Origin: Ilyonectria destructans
Lineage: Eukaryota > Ascomycota > Sordariomycetes > Hypocreales > Nectriaceae
Length of the DNA: 64,000 bases
Direction: 5' to 3'
Assembly: GCA_020740775.1 (NCBI GenBank)
Contig: JAHEWK010000012.1
Span: 992,001 to 1,056,000, forward strand
Shown here: positions 32,988 through 46,179 of the stretch, in pieces
How positions within the stretch are numbered: position 1 is the stretch's first letter
How the letters are laid out: each line of letters starts with the position of its first letter
Program-made: the position numbers and the translations under genes
Notes under the pieces: generated by a model
Database searches by the model: none
The model's input: the letters and a program-made list of their open reading frames with translations, nothing else
What the model was told of the DNA's origin: nothing

Positions 32988-35199
32988 ATGTATTTTGGCA
33001 TCCCACCCTCGACCTCACTCTACCCTCCCTCGCCCGTCCACGGCTCTGGTTCTCGAAGAGCAGCCCTGCCGCCTCCGAGCATCGATCTGCCAAAGCTCCC
33101 CCCTCTCACCCACGACATTGCGTTTCTGGGGAGCGGGCTGAGGACTCCGCCAGTCGACGACATGAGCACCGCTTTCCAACCCGCACTGGCCTCCTACGAC
33201 AGCCATGCCATGCACAACTATCCATCCTCGGTGCCCCAAGCCGCCCGGGCAAAGGCGGCCTTGAACGACTCGAGGAACCCCCAATACTACCGATACCCCG
33301 TCCAGCAGCAAGCCCAGCAAACGCAGCAGGTTCAACACCAAGTTCAACACCAACAAGGGCCATTCCAGATGGCCTCAACCTCACAGCCCAGCCTCAGCTC
33401 GGTCTCGTCAGTAACGCAGCCTGGTTCTGTGTCTCGCCACACCACCAATCCCTCGACCCCCGCCTCGGGAACCATTGCGAGCTCACAAAAGGAAGGTTCT
33501 TCATCGAGGAGAGGCTCGGAGACTCTGATTTACCACAGCCTGCAAATACCCAAGTGCATCAGCCCCACCGGCGGGAACCTTGCCGACTTTGCTGCACAGG
33601 TAAGCTTCCCATACCTTCCCGACTTGGGGCGCCGACTAACTTTGTAAAGATGACATGCCTGTTCTGGTTCGAGTCCATCGATGAGTTGAAGCAGGCCGAG
33701 TCAATCCGATCCAGGCCGCCAAACGCTCTCATCCCCCGATTGCCATCCCTGGCCAAGCCTTACGACCAGTTTCGGAAATGGGTCTATAGCGTCCTGTCCA
33801 CGACCCAGGTGACGCAGAATGTCATCCTACTGGCCCTGCTCTTCATCTACCGCTTGAAGATGTCGACACCACAGATCAAGGGTCGTGCGGGCAGTGAATA
33901 TCGTCTGCTAACGGTGGCCCTTATGCTGGGAAACAAGTGTAAGTGGCGGCATGCTGATCCGTCTTTGGGAACACGGGGCTAATTCGACGTGCAGTTCTGG
34001 ACGACAACACCTACACCAACAAGACGTGGGCCGAGGTGTCTTGTTTTGCAGTGCAGGAGATTCATGTTATGGAAGTTGAGTTCCTGAGCAACATGCGATA
34101 CAACCTCGTGGCAACCAAGGACCAGTGGGAGGAGTGGTTGGACAAGCTAGCCTGCTTCCACGAGTACTACGAGCGAGCCCTCAGATTGCCCGCTTCGCCG
34201 ATTCACGTCCCCTCGCCGACCAACAAGACGTACCACTCTCCCATCCCGTCGCCTACTGGTACAATGCACCCTATCGCCAACCTGCCCGTTACACCCATCA
34301 TCACCGCCATCTCCCCGATCTCGACCCACTCGCAAAACTGGAATGCCTACCAGGCCAACACCATTTCGCCCTTGGCCATGAAGCCAACTGTCCAGTTCCC
34401 CATTACGCGGAAGCGAAGCCCCGAAGGAGATGCCCTTGAGCATCCCGCCAAACGACTCGCTCCCCACCGTGCTCCTCCCGTCGCCACCGTACCCATGGTC
34501 AGTGCGAGACCAAACAACGGCACTATCGAGACATCGAGGTTGTCAGTCCCCCATCTCACCCTTGTCACTGAGCAACCTCAGCCCGTCCAGGCAGCCTTTG
34601 CCAACGGTAATGGATACTCGCAGCCTGTGCAGCCCATGGTGGCGGCTCCCCAGGGCCACGTCTCCCTCCCTCCTCTGCAGCCTGGTGTCCGCGCCATGGC
34701 GACTGTCTATCAGCCGTCACCCCCTACCCTGGTTCAGCAACCTACTCTCCCAGTGACGACTGGTGTCACCATGGCACCGACCGGCTATGCGACTCACGCC
34801 CCGGTCAACTTCGGCACCCCCATCAAGCACCACAGCCCTGGAAACCTCGGTCACTTCAACTCGTCGCCCCTGACTGAACACTTTACCCAAGCATCCGCAG
34901 TGCCTACGCCCATGGTACATACGCCAATCTCTAACTCGCCGAGCGTCTACCTCCAGCAACGGCTCAGCCCGTACAAGCCGGTTCGTCACGTCAACACGCT
35001 GTTGTACCCGCCCCCTTCGGCATCGCTGGACCAGTACCACCTCTCTGTGCCTGTTCCACCAGCGCAGATGCACTACCAACCCCTGGGCCGACGAAACGAT
35101 CTCCGAACCGGCATCGTGCCCGAGTTCCTCGTCTACAACCGGGGCCAACACCAGCAGCTGCCCCTACAAGGTCTCCCTCAGGGACACTATCCGTCTTAG
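32988..35199 (+). CDS. Pho80/Clg1-type cyclin
   Basis: Exons 32988-33599, 33650-33938 and 33995-35199 give about 701 residues. The introns (GTAAGC...AAAG with CTAAC; GTAAGT...GCAG with CTAAT) keep phase. Residues 1-~190 are Pro/Ser/Gln-rich with QQ repeats. A cyclin fold of the PHO80-like family spans roughly residues 205-340: LAKPYDQFRKWVYSVL, NVILLALLFIYRLK, a GSEYRLLTVALMLGNKFLDDN helix with the typical W (TNKTWAEVS), and the EIHVMEVEFLSNMRYNL helix. The remaining ~360 residues are a Pro/Thr/Ser-rich disordered tail. Clg1-like cyclins partner Pho85/Cdk5-type kinases in nutrient, ageing and morphogenesis control in yeasts. The large 12-kb upstream gap and long leader suggest complex transcriptional control. 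The precise cyclin subclass is inferred, not proven. Confidence 0.85.
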
Positions 35200-36963
35200 G
35201 AGTGTCGGACTGGTGTCCCATTCGGGTGGCATCCGACTTTGCAACAGCTCGCAACCCGATTTTAGAGGTCACATTTGATCTCGCAGACATTCCCCAGGTG
35301 GCAGTCTGATTGTTAGTTTATTGTTTTTGCTTTTTAGAATTTTTGCATCACATTGCATGGCATGAGGCGTTGGGGAGAAACAGGACTTTGCCAGATTTTA
35401 CAGGTTCGACCCGGCCGGGATCAAGGCAAGGAGGCCGGGCGAGGTCACGGATGCATTTGAATTGGAGTTTGTACTTTGTCTTTTAAGATGCTTTCACTGG
35501 CCTTAGAGGGTCTATGATGAAAATTGCGAGAAAGGGCCCCGCAGCATCTCAGGATGGATTGACTTCGCTGCCCATATGGCACAGGGCATTGGGATGCATC
35601 GACACGCACCTGGCGGTCACTGAGGGATAGACAGACGCAAAGGTCAGCAATGACAGCGTACAGAAGTTGACAGGGGGATATGTGTATCAATTGATTCATG
35701 TTGCCATGAGGCAACAGTCAGTGGCTGCATTTTATCATTCTACCTTGCTATATGAAGTATTAAGAGATGTTGAAGTGGAGTGAGACAGGGTGACTAGGTT
35801 CCCTTGTCGACTGAAGTATCATAATGATGAGTGACTATGACATCACAGAAAGATGATATCGAGGTCATGTCTAATTACGGCTAGGGTGGGAGGAAAGTAA
35901 ACAAGGGAACCTGTTTATTGTCAGAGGACTAATTAGGACCACAACAAGCCAGGCATGCTTGGGGATTCGATTCCCTTGGCAGGGAGAAGATGAAGTGATT
36001 GTAAGGACGGTGGGGGGGAATGTGCATTGTTGGCGCATCAAAATCAACATTAGATCAACAGGCCTGAATTGGGAGTGCTGCGTCAGACGGACGGATGAGA
36101 TGGATAAGATGCAAGGCAAACAATAGAGTGCGACGTGACACAATGCAGATGTAGATGCAGATGCAAACGCAAATGCATGCAGCCCTCCAAACCGGGCAGC
36201 CGAGTAACAGAGCAAACAACAACTCGAATCCCGTTCCGTCTCCATTCTCACTCAGCATTTGATTGTCCGCGGTGGGGGCCGGCTGACAACAGGCGGCCAA
36301 TCAGCGCGCTGCTGCTGCCCACCGCCACCGCCCTAGGCGACGGCACAGCAACCAGATCCTGTTCCCTCGTTTCCTCAGGCCAGCTCAGGCCAGCCCCAGC
36401 CCAGCAACGAGAGGGACGAGAGGACCGAAACGAGCCAGCGTCACAACGACGACCGATCGACTTGGCGCCCGCAGCAGCAGGATTTACACTCGCTTCATTT
36501 TTCTTCATCATCCATCTTCGCTCACCGACGTCCCGCGTCCCGCTCCCGCGCTCGCCCTTTGATCCGCCCGTCTTTCGTTTTAGCCGCCGCTTCCTCCCGT
36601 CAAGAAAGGGGGCGTTTCTGCGTAACCCACCCTCGACCGGACAGACGACCGACGACGACGACGGGATCCCGACAAAGCATTCGTCTCGGAACCCGCCCTT
36701 CCTGCGACTTCCGTCTCCCTTGGCCTTGAAGCCTTCTCCTTCCGCCCTGTCCGATCCATACGCGTGTCGGCGACTCCGGTTTCTCGTATCGATCCGCTGA
36801 TCTGCTGTGACGGCTTGTTCGACTGTTTTCCCTCCTGGACATCGACGACGACACCGACGACTCCATCGACGACGACTCGCGATTCCAGCGACGCTGCTTT
36901 CGTCGCTCGTTTCCACCACCGACCGACCGTCCCCGGATCTCTTGACGTGACGACTCGCCCATC
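35200..36963. other. Intergenic, 1.8 kb: cyclin 3' end and CHS7 leader
   Basis: No gene was recognised. The first ~300 bases are T-rich 3' flank. From about 36300 to 36963 the DNA is GC- and CGA-rich and probably the CHS7 5' untranslated region. Confidence 0.55.
36297..36301 (+). promoter_or_regulatory. CCAAT box upstream of CHS7
   Basis: CCAAT in the context GGCCAATCAGC, a strong match to the preferred HAP/NF-Y site, about 665 bp before the CHS7 ATG. The role is inferred from the motif. Confidence 0.35.
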
Positions 36964-38051
36964 ATGTCTGGCTTCGGCGACTTCACCTCTATCTGCGAAA
37001 CGGCGCCTCTGCCGCTATGCGCTTCCATCGGCCCCGTGCTCAGCTCTAACGGCCGCGTTGGCATCGAGCCCGACTGCTACGCCAGGAACATCGAGCTCGC
37101 AAACACAATCATCTTCGAGGGTGCCGCTTCGGCCATGCACATCGTGGCCCTCGTCATGACCGTCGTCATGATTCTGCACGTCCGCTCCAAGTTCACCGCC
37201 GTCGGCCGCAAGGAAATCCTCAGCTTCTTCTACCTCTACATGCTCCTCACCTGCGTGTCGCTCATCGTCGACGCCGGCGTCGCGCCCCCCGGCAGTGATC
37301 CCTATCCGTACTTTGTCAGCATCCAAAACGGCCTCAGCAGTTCTGTCATCACATGTCTCCTCATCAACGGCTTTGTGGGTTTCCAGCTCTACGAGGATGG
37401 TACGCCCTTGTCCGTCTGGATGATGCGCATCAGCTCGCTTGTCGCCTTCGCCATCAGCTTCCTCGTCTCGCTCGCCACCTTCAAAGGCTGGGCCGGCCTG
37501 GGTCCCACCAACACCGTCGGCCTCTTTGTCGTCCTGTACCTGCTGAACGCGATCCAGCTGTTCGTGTATGTTGCCATGCAGATTCTGCTGGTGACGAGGA
37601 CTCTGCACGACCGCTGGCCCCTCGGTGATATTGCCTTTGGCATCTTCTTCTTCGTGGCTGGCCAGGTTCTCCTGTATGCCTTCAGCAGCAAGATTTGTGT
37701 GGCCATCAGCCACTACCTCGATGGTTTGTTCCTGGCCACTGTATGCAATCTTCTTAGCGTCATGATGGTTTACAAGGTAAGTCTTGCCAAATGTCCAGGC
37801 TCCGGCCTGGAGGATTCGTCGCTGGGGAAATGCAACTAACAATGCGCTAGTACTGGGATTCCATCACTAAGGAAGATCTCGAGTTCTCCGTGGGCACACG
37901 GATGAACAACTGGGAGGTCAAGGAGTTACTCCCCGAGGACGAGCGAAGAGCCACCGTCTTCTCCGAGGATCCCTACGGCCACTCCAGCGCCTACGACCTG
38001 CCCTACTCGCCTGGCAACACTGGCACGGCACGATACTCGGCCAAGTACTAA
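36964..38051 (+). CDS. CHS7: Chitin synthase export chaperone Chs7
   Basis: Exons 36964-37776 and 37851-38051 encode about 337 residues, the normal size for the family. The 74-bp intron has GTAAGT, CTAAC and CTAG. The N-terminus carries [13 protein letters not shown] with conserved cysteines, followed by about seven hydrophobic segments (for example [75 protein letters not shown]). The [12 protein letters not shown] loop and [27 protein letters not shown] are hallmarks of Chs7. The C-terminal tail is acidic and cytosolic-looking. In yeast, Chs7 resides in the ER membrane and is required for folding and exit of the chitin synthase Chs3, so the gene serves cell-wall chitin deposition. Assignment is firm. 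Confidence 0.95.
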
Positions 38052-38474
38052 GTGCTCGCAAGTGCGGGGGAACAGGATTTTACGGCTTTGACGAGACGGT
38101 TGCTTTTCGTTTCTTTTTTCATCTTGTAGGGACGACGACATGCCTCGTCTCATGATGGCGGCAGGGGGTGAACACATATACACTGTGCCCCAACATATTA
38201 TTTTTCTTTCCGGAATTACTTACCATTGCACGGCGTTTTCAAGGATCATACCGATAGTCGGGGAACGGGAAACCGGGCAAAGGCAAAAGGGACAAGGCCA
38301 TGGCACAGGGCCAGGACCAGGGCCAGGATCGGACCGAAACCAAGAGGAGGGCATGAAGCAGAGGCTCAGATAATAGCTGGGGGTGTATTAATCGCGGGGG
38401 GAAAGATTACCGACATGCGCATATACATTGTTACGTAGTATATAAAAAGCATTTATATACGTATATCTCGCGCA

Positions 38475-38488
38475 AACTATCGATAGTT
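38475..38488. repeat. 14-bp perfect palindrome
   Basis: AACTATCGATAGTT is its own reverse complement. It lies about 430 bp after the CHS7 stop and is flanked by TATA-rich sequence. Confidence 0.7.
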
Positions 38489-40123
38489 GCGGACACTTGC
38501 AAGCTTTCAGGAGTCCCATCCTAGAAATCGCCGGGACGAGTTACAGTAGCCGAGGATGGGCGCGTGATGGACCCAGATGCAGCTAAAGTATTAGAGCACA
38601 TGCAATAGCCCAACCTAATCACACAATCCAGCGAGCGGGCTCAACCAACCGAAACCAACCGACAAAGGCCGGCGGGTTCCGATGGCGTGGTTCGCGCGGA
38701 TAAGTAAGCACTGGGGGGCCGGGCTGTCTTTTACGTCGTGGCAGAGGGTTCTGGTGAGCAGCGCAGCGGGCGCGCCAGAAATTCCCTTCGCAGAGTGGGC
38801 ATTGAAACATGGTTCGCTAGGCTAAAAGGCTCTTTTCGCGCAGACAGGCGAAAGGGGGGAAAGAGAGATGGTTGCGGAGGGATTGGGGATATACGAGACA
38901 AGGCAAGGTATACATACATAGTCGGCGGTGGGTTTTGGACTAGGCTGGGTACCTTTTTCTCACTTACATTTGGTTTCCACTTGTCTCATTCGTCGGGGTT
39001 CGAGCGAGGCAGACTATCGTGCTACAGCCCCATGCTTGCCCAGGTGGGGCGCCACTTGGACAGGGGGTACATACAGGTAATCAGTCGTCTGCGAAGTACT
39101 GTGCTGCGTACTGGACCAACACAAGTCGCCATTTTTGTCCAAATTCGCATTGCATTCAGCTGGACGTGCACTGCGAGGTAAAACTAGGACGAGCCAGGGG
39201 CGGCCTGACGCGCCGAGGTTCCGACCTGCAACGGAAAGGAAACGTCTGCGCACGGAGAGCGAGGAATTGTGACATTTGAGCCCGTCGATCTTGGCTGCGC
39301 CGATAGCCCCCAAGGTGGTGGTGACTCTATCATGGTTCTTAGCGAACAACCGGAGCGGAATTCTGCCGAGCTGGAACGCGGACAGTGCATACCTACTTTA
39401 GGTACTTTCCCTCTCTCTTCCTTTCCTTTCCTGTCTCGCCTCGGCTCCGAGCTGGTCAGCACAGCGTGTCATCATCAGCCATTGACGGATGCGATGGGGA
39501 TGGGATGCGATGGGCCAGGGTACGCGCATATACATGACATTCGTATTCGCGCACACGGGCCTCCTTTTCCTTTACGTACACTGGTCTGGGAATCCAAGAT
39601 CGATAATGCGCCAACAACCCATGGGGAACGCTCCGCGAGCCAGTGACGTTGTGCGCAAATATCTCCCCCAAGAGCAACCAGGGCAGGGGTGGTGTCACGG
39701 GTGAAGAGGAAATTCACTAATCACTAATCTCAAGCGCCCGCCCCATATATTTTTTTCTTCACGAGTACCGCCGTGCCGCACTGTACAGTATCTCGTGTAG
39801 TTTTATGTACTTGGCGCGCGCGCTCGGTTGGCGAAGCGGTTTAGCACCCACCTAATCAATGAATGGCAAGGTTATCTCTTTTCCTTCCTTTGGGCTTGTT
39901 TTTCCCTCACCACCCTCCCTTGCCTTTTGCTCTCTTGTAGTCACTAGCCCGGGTAATTTCACCTTTTCCTCGTGTTCTCGGAACTATTTCGAGGCGCCAC
40001 TGAACGATGAACGAGCAGCCCCAGTTTACATACTCGCCTCGTTTCACCCTGTTCTTGACTTTTTTTTTGTTTTTTATTTTATCCATCCCTGGGAGACGCC
40101 CGTGCTTTTCGGTCTCCTCATTG

Positions 40124-40154
40124 CCCCCCCCTTCCACCCCCCCCCCCCCGCCCC
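40124..40154. repeat. C-rich tract with a C13 run
   Basis: A run of 8 C, a short interruption, then 13 C at 40137-40149. Length is slippage-prone. Confidence 0.75.
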
Positions 40155-41073
40155 TCGTTGCATAGTCGTGGAGCACGTGATGACGCACTAGTGCATAACG
40201 GGGAAGGGGAGGGAGCCCAGGATGGCAGGGGAGCAGGGATGTGTGTTTTGGGAAGACTGGGCTGGTGCTTAGAAGGAAATGGGGTTTTCTGCTTTGGGTC
40301 TCAGGCAGTGTACGAAAATACCCTGCTTGCGGCGGTGACCGTTGCGGTGGCCTGGCGACTCGTGGGAATAAGTCGGTTGGTTGGCCCCGACTCGTAGTGG
40401 TGTGTGGCACTACACTGTACTTGAGGTACATTGGTGGGTGCTAGGAGGTTTTTTTTTATTTTAGTTTTTCCTTACTTCTTTCTTCTTATTTCCTGTTGGT
40501 TTTGATTGGCCTGCAGGGGGGGTGCGCGCTGGTACATGTGGCAGTGGGCAGTGTTAGTATCCGTACTTTAGCACTCCCTACGTCGTCAGGGTATGCGTAA
40601 AGATTGAAAAGTAGTATCCGTCTTGAGTAAGAGGCTCGCAGCACAGATTAGCTGTGAGCATGGGGCACCACCCAATGTCCACAGTCCCTCCGTCATGACA
40701 AACCATTGTAAGGCGTCCTTGACAGCCATCCATTCCTTCGCCCGTCCAATCGTGCGCGCCCACGATGATGCATAGCTCCGAGCGAAGCGGCCATTCATAT
40801 CTTTCACTTGCCGCACCGCGTGCGCGCCGACTCCGTGACTGTCCTGTACTGCAGTGACTGCACCCCGCTGCATAGTGGTGTGGTGTGCTGTGTTGTAATT
40901 TGGTCCCTGGCCCAGTCTTTGCGCCGCTTTCTTCACTCACTCCAAACCATTTCCCTCGTCTGACCCAGTGTGTTGGTTCAAGGCGACTTGACACACACGC
41001 ACCTTGACTTATTTATTTTTTTACACTCTCCCCTACCAATCCAATCTAACCTATCCTGAGGAGATACCTTCTA

Positions 41074-41182
41074 TCCTTTCCTCCGTTTCTTCCCTCCCTC
41101 CCTTTCCTCCTGCTTTTTTCCCCCTCTCACAATCTCTCTCCCGCTTCTCTCTCTCCCTCTCTCTCCCTCTCTCTTCCGTCCG
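41074..41182. repeat. Polypyrimidine (CT) tract, about 110 bp
   Basis: Almost pure C/T on the + strand, including several TCTCTCTCCC units. Such tracts mark fungal core promoters and leaders; this one is about 1.1 kb before the DUF3716 start codon. Confidence 0.7.
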
Positions 41183-42295
41183 AGCGCCGTCCCCGTCGCG
41201 CCGACTACGTATCATCCTTCCTTCCTTCCTTTCCTTCTTCGCCACTCCACACCCCCCATCTCCACTCGGCGCCTCTGCCCCATTCCGCATACACTTTTTT
41301 TTCTTCTCCTGGGTCTCTTCGCCCTCAAGATACATTCGGCCTATTCGGAGGGGCCAATCCACCTGTGACAGACGTCGACAGGACCCACGGGCGGTCGTGC
41401 AACGTTTCACATACGTGTTTCCGCCACGCTCTGTCGTGCACATTGGGGACTGAGACAATCATCTACGCCATCCGTTCATCACCATCACGTTTTTGTGGTG
41501 GCTGTTCTACTTCGTCTTCCTTTTTGTCGCGTATCCGCGACCCCTGTCCAGCGCAGAACATTACAGAACTGTCAGCGAGGTTCCTCCTGCAGGGGGGCCG
41601 CAGACAAGTGGGCTTATTCGCTCGAGGGGGTGCAAAAGGTAATTGGGTTGTTGGTTGGAGGCGGAATCCAAGACACGCCACCGCGCGCTCGCATCGACAA
41701 CGCCAAGCCACAAAGACGACGCTGGGAGGACGAGGCGAAAGCTGCTCGATTTGCGCGTTTGGCGCTTCCAGCGGGAATCTTCGCAAAGGATCCCCCAATT
41801 GACCGATCGGTGCAAAGACGTCCCATGGGTTTCGATCCTCACTTGATCCTCACTCCCTTCACTTTTTCTCTCTCGAATCGGCGACAATCTAGGCGCCCAC
41901 TTTTCGAGCTGAGCCGCCCCACGGCCCACGATCCCACCCACGTCCTCATCCACGCAAGGCGAGGTCCTTATTTCGGCCCTCGGACCATCGGCTTGGAGCC
42001 CACTGCGATAGGGTCGATTCCTCCGACGGATCTGGGCTCGGCCTGTGTCTTTGACCAGGGGCCTATTAGGCGATTAGGGAATTGGGACTAGGCGTTGTGG
42101 AGCAGCACCAATATTGGTAACCCACCTCCAACCGCTACTACAAACGTACCAGCAATTTCTTACAAGCTGGCACTGTCGACGCAATAGGAAATCACGTGCA
42201 CCCCATCTTCTTACTCACATCCACTTGCATTCTGGCCAACCCACTTACACCACTTAAACCACTTACACAACACATTCATCTCAACCTAGCCCGGC

Positions 42296-45189
42296 ATGGC
42301 GTCAGCCGAGGAAATGGCCGCATGGGAGGCCCTCCCTGCGGACGAACACCAATCGGTCTGGAATGAGACGGAGCGCAACTTTTGGCTCGACCAGGAACGC
42401 CAACACGAAGCAGCGGACATCGAGGCCGACAAGGCGTACCAAAGCACAATCACCAACGCAAAGGTAGAGCTAAGTAACCTGACGGGACGTCGCAGCCTGC
42501 TGTCTGAATCCCAAGCCCGGATAGTCAGGGAACTCGCCAAGGTCGAGGAAGAACTCTCCCGCGTGTCGCAAGCATGCGATGAAAAGGCTGAGCGCCTGAA
42601 CAGGACCGAGCAAGAGTATCGCGATGGACAACAGGCGCGATTGGAGACGCGGCAAAAGGTTCGGAAAACCATGCGCCGATTTTTTAAGGAAAGGCGAGGC
42701 GAGGACCCCAACGTCGAAGATCCTGAAGATATCGAGTTGGAAAGACTTGCGCCCGCACCCGAAACGGCACCCGCACCCCAGCCACGGGTCAATGGAACTG
42801 CGCCTTCAGAGGCAGACGAGCCTAGGGAACGGGTAGAAACTCCAGTGGAGGACACGAGTATGGAGGACGTTGAACAACAAAACGGCGATCACCCCTACAG
42901 GAGTATCCCCTACGACAAGTCAGGACTGCATGTCATGGTGGACGTCGTCGATGCCGATGGCAACGTTATCGGTCCAGTGGAGCGCATCGAACCGTGGAAC
43001 CAGTGGGTCGAAGCTATTCAAGATCTTGAGATCCGAAGACCTGTCAAGATTCGCCGTGGCCGCCGTTTCAACGATACCCACCTCTCTACTATCTATGAAC
43101 GCACCGAGGCCAAGGGAGTCAAGTGGCTATCTTGCATGATTCAGGCTACTGGTGAAATTCAGACAAAGCGATGCCAATCCTGTGATAAAAATCAGGGAGC
43201 CTTTGACGATTGCATTATTGTCGGCGGGGACCTCTTCCAGAAGTGCGGCAACTGCGAATGGAACCGCCAGGGTTGCCATGGAGCATCAGGAGACGTCATT
43301 GATGTGCCAACTGCGAAGAGACGATACCGCCAGCGTAGGGACACTGGGAGTCTTCAGAGCAGTCCAACGCAAAGGGAGCCCCCTCAGGTTGCCGATATTC
43401 AACCCAGACCCGAGCCCGAGCCCGAGTCTGAGCCCGAGCCGGTACACCATTTCGAGAGGCAGCCGCTCCCTCAACCTCACCATGCGCCTCTCCCATCTCA
43501 GCATGCTCTTCATCAGCCTCATCATCACCATGTTATCGCACCTCTTCCTGTCCTGGCCCCCCAGCCGAGAGAGCCTGATCGGGCCCAGCCTAGCACTGAA
43601 GTCGACACACCGATAAAGGACATGCCCATTCTCAACGGCAGCCAGATAGTTCGCGAGCCCGAACAGATGCCAACCCCTCAGGAATATCGGGTGACGCCTG
43701 GCTTTACACCTGCCAACACTCGAAGCAGACCCCCTTCTGCCGATCGACCTACACCGACATCCATGCACATCGAGCCCTCTCCGCAGCCTACCGAGTCGTT
43801 TTCCGAAGAACCCTTGGAGGAGATTACTCGTGAGAACCTGGTTCTCAGGGACAATGGCGTTGTTTACACCTACCCCGAGTGCGTTCAGGGTGTGCCACTT
43901 CAGAAGATTGACGAGAGGCACCCATACTGGGAGCCTAACTGGCCAAACGTGCGAACCTTGATCGAGCCACAGTTGGCCAAGTGGCGCGAGAAGCACCAGG
44001 CGGCAATTGAGGCCGGCCCCAAGCAAGAAAAGGGAGGTTCCTCCAAGTACCAGATAGGTCGGCAGGTCAACCGAGGCATCAAGATCCTCGAGTTCCTCGA
44101 AGAGGGCGAGATTAGCCCTTACCAGCTCTTAGGGAAGAAGTTTATCCAGTCTGGAAAAGGTGGTATCTGCTCATACGATACCCTTTTTCGACTATCAGAG
44201 ACTATGTCAGAGTTGGCAAAGTTCAAGCTGGATATGAAACCAGTTGAGTGGATGCGACACCGACTGTACGAGCTGAGCATTACCGAGGGTGCCAGCTTCA
44301 ACTTGCCTCGGACGATTCACGACTTCTACCACGATCCCAAGCTTACGGCTCTACGATATAAGCACGGCTTCAAAAACATTGGACGTCCCTCGGGCATGAA
44401 GACGGGCCGCCACAGCCTCGGAAGCCCCAACAGCACCCCTAAGCCTCTCAAGAAGCGCAAGAGCATGCACTCCCTCGCCAGCACCCCGCGCGAGACGCCT
44501 TATGTCGATCAATCACCCTTGGCGACCCAAATGTCACTTCCTCCAGAAAACCCCTTCGGCGCTCACCTCCAGAAGCGCCCCAAGCTTCTGTCCCCAGCCC
44601 CCATGCCTATACATGATGAGTTCCAGGTTGCCGGTCACTCAGACGCTGATTCTTGGAGTGGTGTGCCCGTTGGCAGAAAAGACTACCGCCTCTACCAAGT
44701 AAAGACGCGACTGTACACCAGCTCCACGCATGTGACGCAGTACTGGTCCTGGATGGATGAGGATCAGTCCTTCGAGCATCAGGTCTTGAAGGGCCTGAAC
44801 CCAGTGTCCTGGGGCGTGCACAAGGATCCTATTGATTTCCACGTGAATCTGGAAGAGATTTCCCAGGTGGTGTGGAATATCGAGGCGTTGCGGATTCACA
44901 TCTTTATGCGCACCGAAGGCTCCGTCTTAGCTAAGAAGGATGGACAGCTTCGAGGGGATATCATGGCGGCCTTCAAGCGAGAGCGGACAATGCGACGATT
45001 TCTCAACTTTTGTCGCGAAAAAGGCGTCCAGATGCTCAAGGCACCAACGTGAGTGCCCGTTGCAAACAACTTATACGTATCCATGCTAACGATGATGACA
45101 GGGAGGAACTCGACCACCGCTGGCTCAACATGCATTCGGAACAGCTCCCAGATGAGAACGGAAAACCTACCAAGGAATTGATGGCCTAG
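42296..45189 (+). CDS. DUF3716 zinc-binding protein with coiled coil
   Basis: Exons 42296-45048 and 45102-45189 give about 946 residues; the intron is GTGAGT...GACAG with a GCTAAC branch. Residues ~10-125 are charged and helical, likely a coiled coil. A Cys-rich module at residues 293-327 (CQSCDKNQGAFDDC, then CGNCEWNRQGC) has seven cysteines spaced as in the fungal DUF3716 zinc-binding family. It is preceded by the LSTIYERTEAKGVKWLSCMI segment usual for that family. The middle is Pro/Gln/His-rich with a short PEPEPESEPEP repeat. After residue ~515 come less-characterised regions, including a basic PKPLKKRKS nuclear-localisation-like stretch near 720 and a folded C-terminal part with YWSWMDEDQ. 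Nuclear, DNA-associated roles are often assumed for such proteins, but no function is established here. Confidence 0.8.
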
Positions 45190-46179
45190 TTGGCCCGTCC
45201 TGAAGAGGAATAACCCGCCCCCAACACTGAAGCTCCTCCACACGAGGTGGAGGTTAATACATCACGGAGAACACCTGGGACTACATTTCGGCTGGAAGAA
45301 TGGGCTCTCCCTCAAAAGGAGGGACATTTCGGATCCGAAATCTAGTTCTCTCTTTCGTCACTTGCCTGGGAATGGGCATCGACCGAGACTGGCCGGCGTC
45401 CAATCTCGGAATATAATTCAACATCAGTGTCTGAGTGGCTTTTCACTCCACGGCACAAGTACACTACAGGCCGGTTTCCAGGCCGGTAATTTCACTGTAC
45501 AACTACCTGGTTTTGTGTCTCCTTACGTCGCCTCGCCTTGTTCCAGTCTCATACCCAGTGCGGGAGAGCCGAGAACTGAAGAGGCGTAGGCGCGACGACA
45601 GGGAGACGGGTTTTTTTGCTAAGCAGACACCCAAAGGGTGTAATGAACGGGCGGCGGATATTGGGCTTCTTCCGACTTTTTATCGGACTCTTTTACTTTG
45701 ACACTTGTCTTTTTCCTTTATCTTATACTCTTGCTTTCCTTTTTTTTTCTACTCATAGAGGGGACCGTTTGGCCCCCACCTGCCAACACTGGACGGACCT
45801 ATTAGGGGAGAGTCAAGACGAATGGGTATGGTTTTTGAAACTGCACAATGCCATGGTATGGCATTGGCATGGGCGGATCTGGCACATTGGTGTCTATGAT
45901 GGCTGGTCGGATGGAAGGATCGGATGGGAAGAACGGAGTGCGGGTGTGGATAAAAAGAAAGATTTCGTTATATTCGTAATGGACTATGGTGCCGTCTTCC
46001 CTGCGGGCGTAAGACTGGGTATTCATTCCGACTACATTTACATGATGATTTAATTTCCTCATCCGACCAAACCTTTGCTCCGGTCCATAAACAAAACTCC
46101 ACATGGAGTAGCTGACAACACAAACACGCCTATAATCCCAAGAGAGTACCATTCCAGTCAATCTCATTTGCCCATCCCA
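45190..46179. other. Convergent intergenic, 1.0 kb
   Basis: 3' flanks of the DUF3716 gene (+) and DPB11 (-). T-rich tracts near 45600-45760; no gene seen. Confidence 0.6.

Larger units (their letters stand above)
38052..42295. other. Intergenic, 4.2 kb, no gene recognised
   Basis: The sequence lies between CHS7 and the DUF3716 gene. Frames up to ~200 codons are low-complexity without domains. It contains a 14-bp palindrome, a C-rich tract and a long CT tract, all listed separately. The part from about 41000 to 42295 is likely promoter and leader of the downstream gene. Confidence 0.5.

Noticed and set aside
35401..35425. GGTTCGACCC resembling a tRNA B box
   Set aside because: No matching A box or acceptor-stem pairing in the preceding ~70 bases; it is in the cyclin 3' flank.
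37015..37842. 275-codon open frame antisense to CHS7
   Set aside because: Highly acidic low-complexity shadow of a GC-rich gene, starting and ending inside CHS7; no independent evidence.
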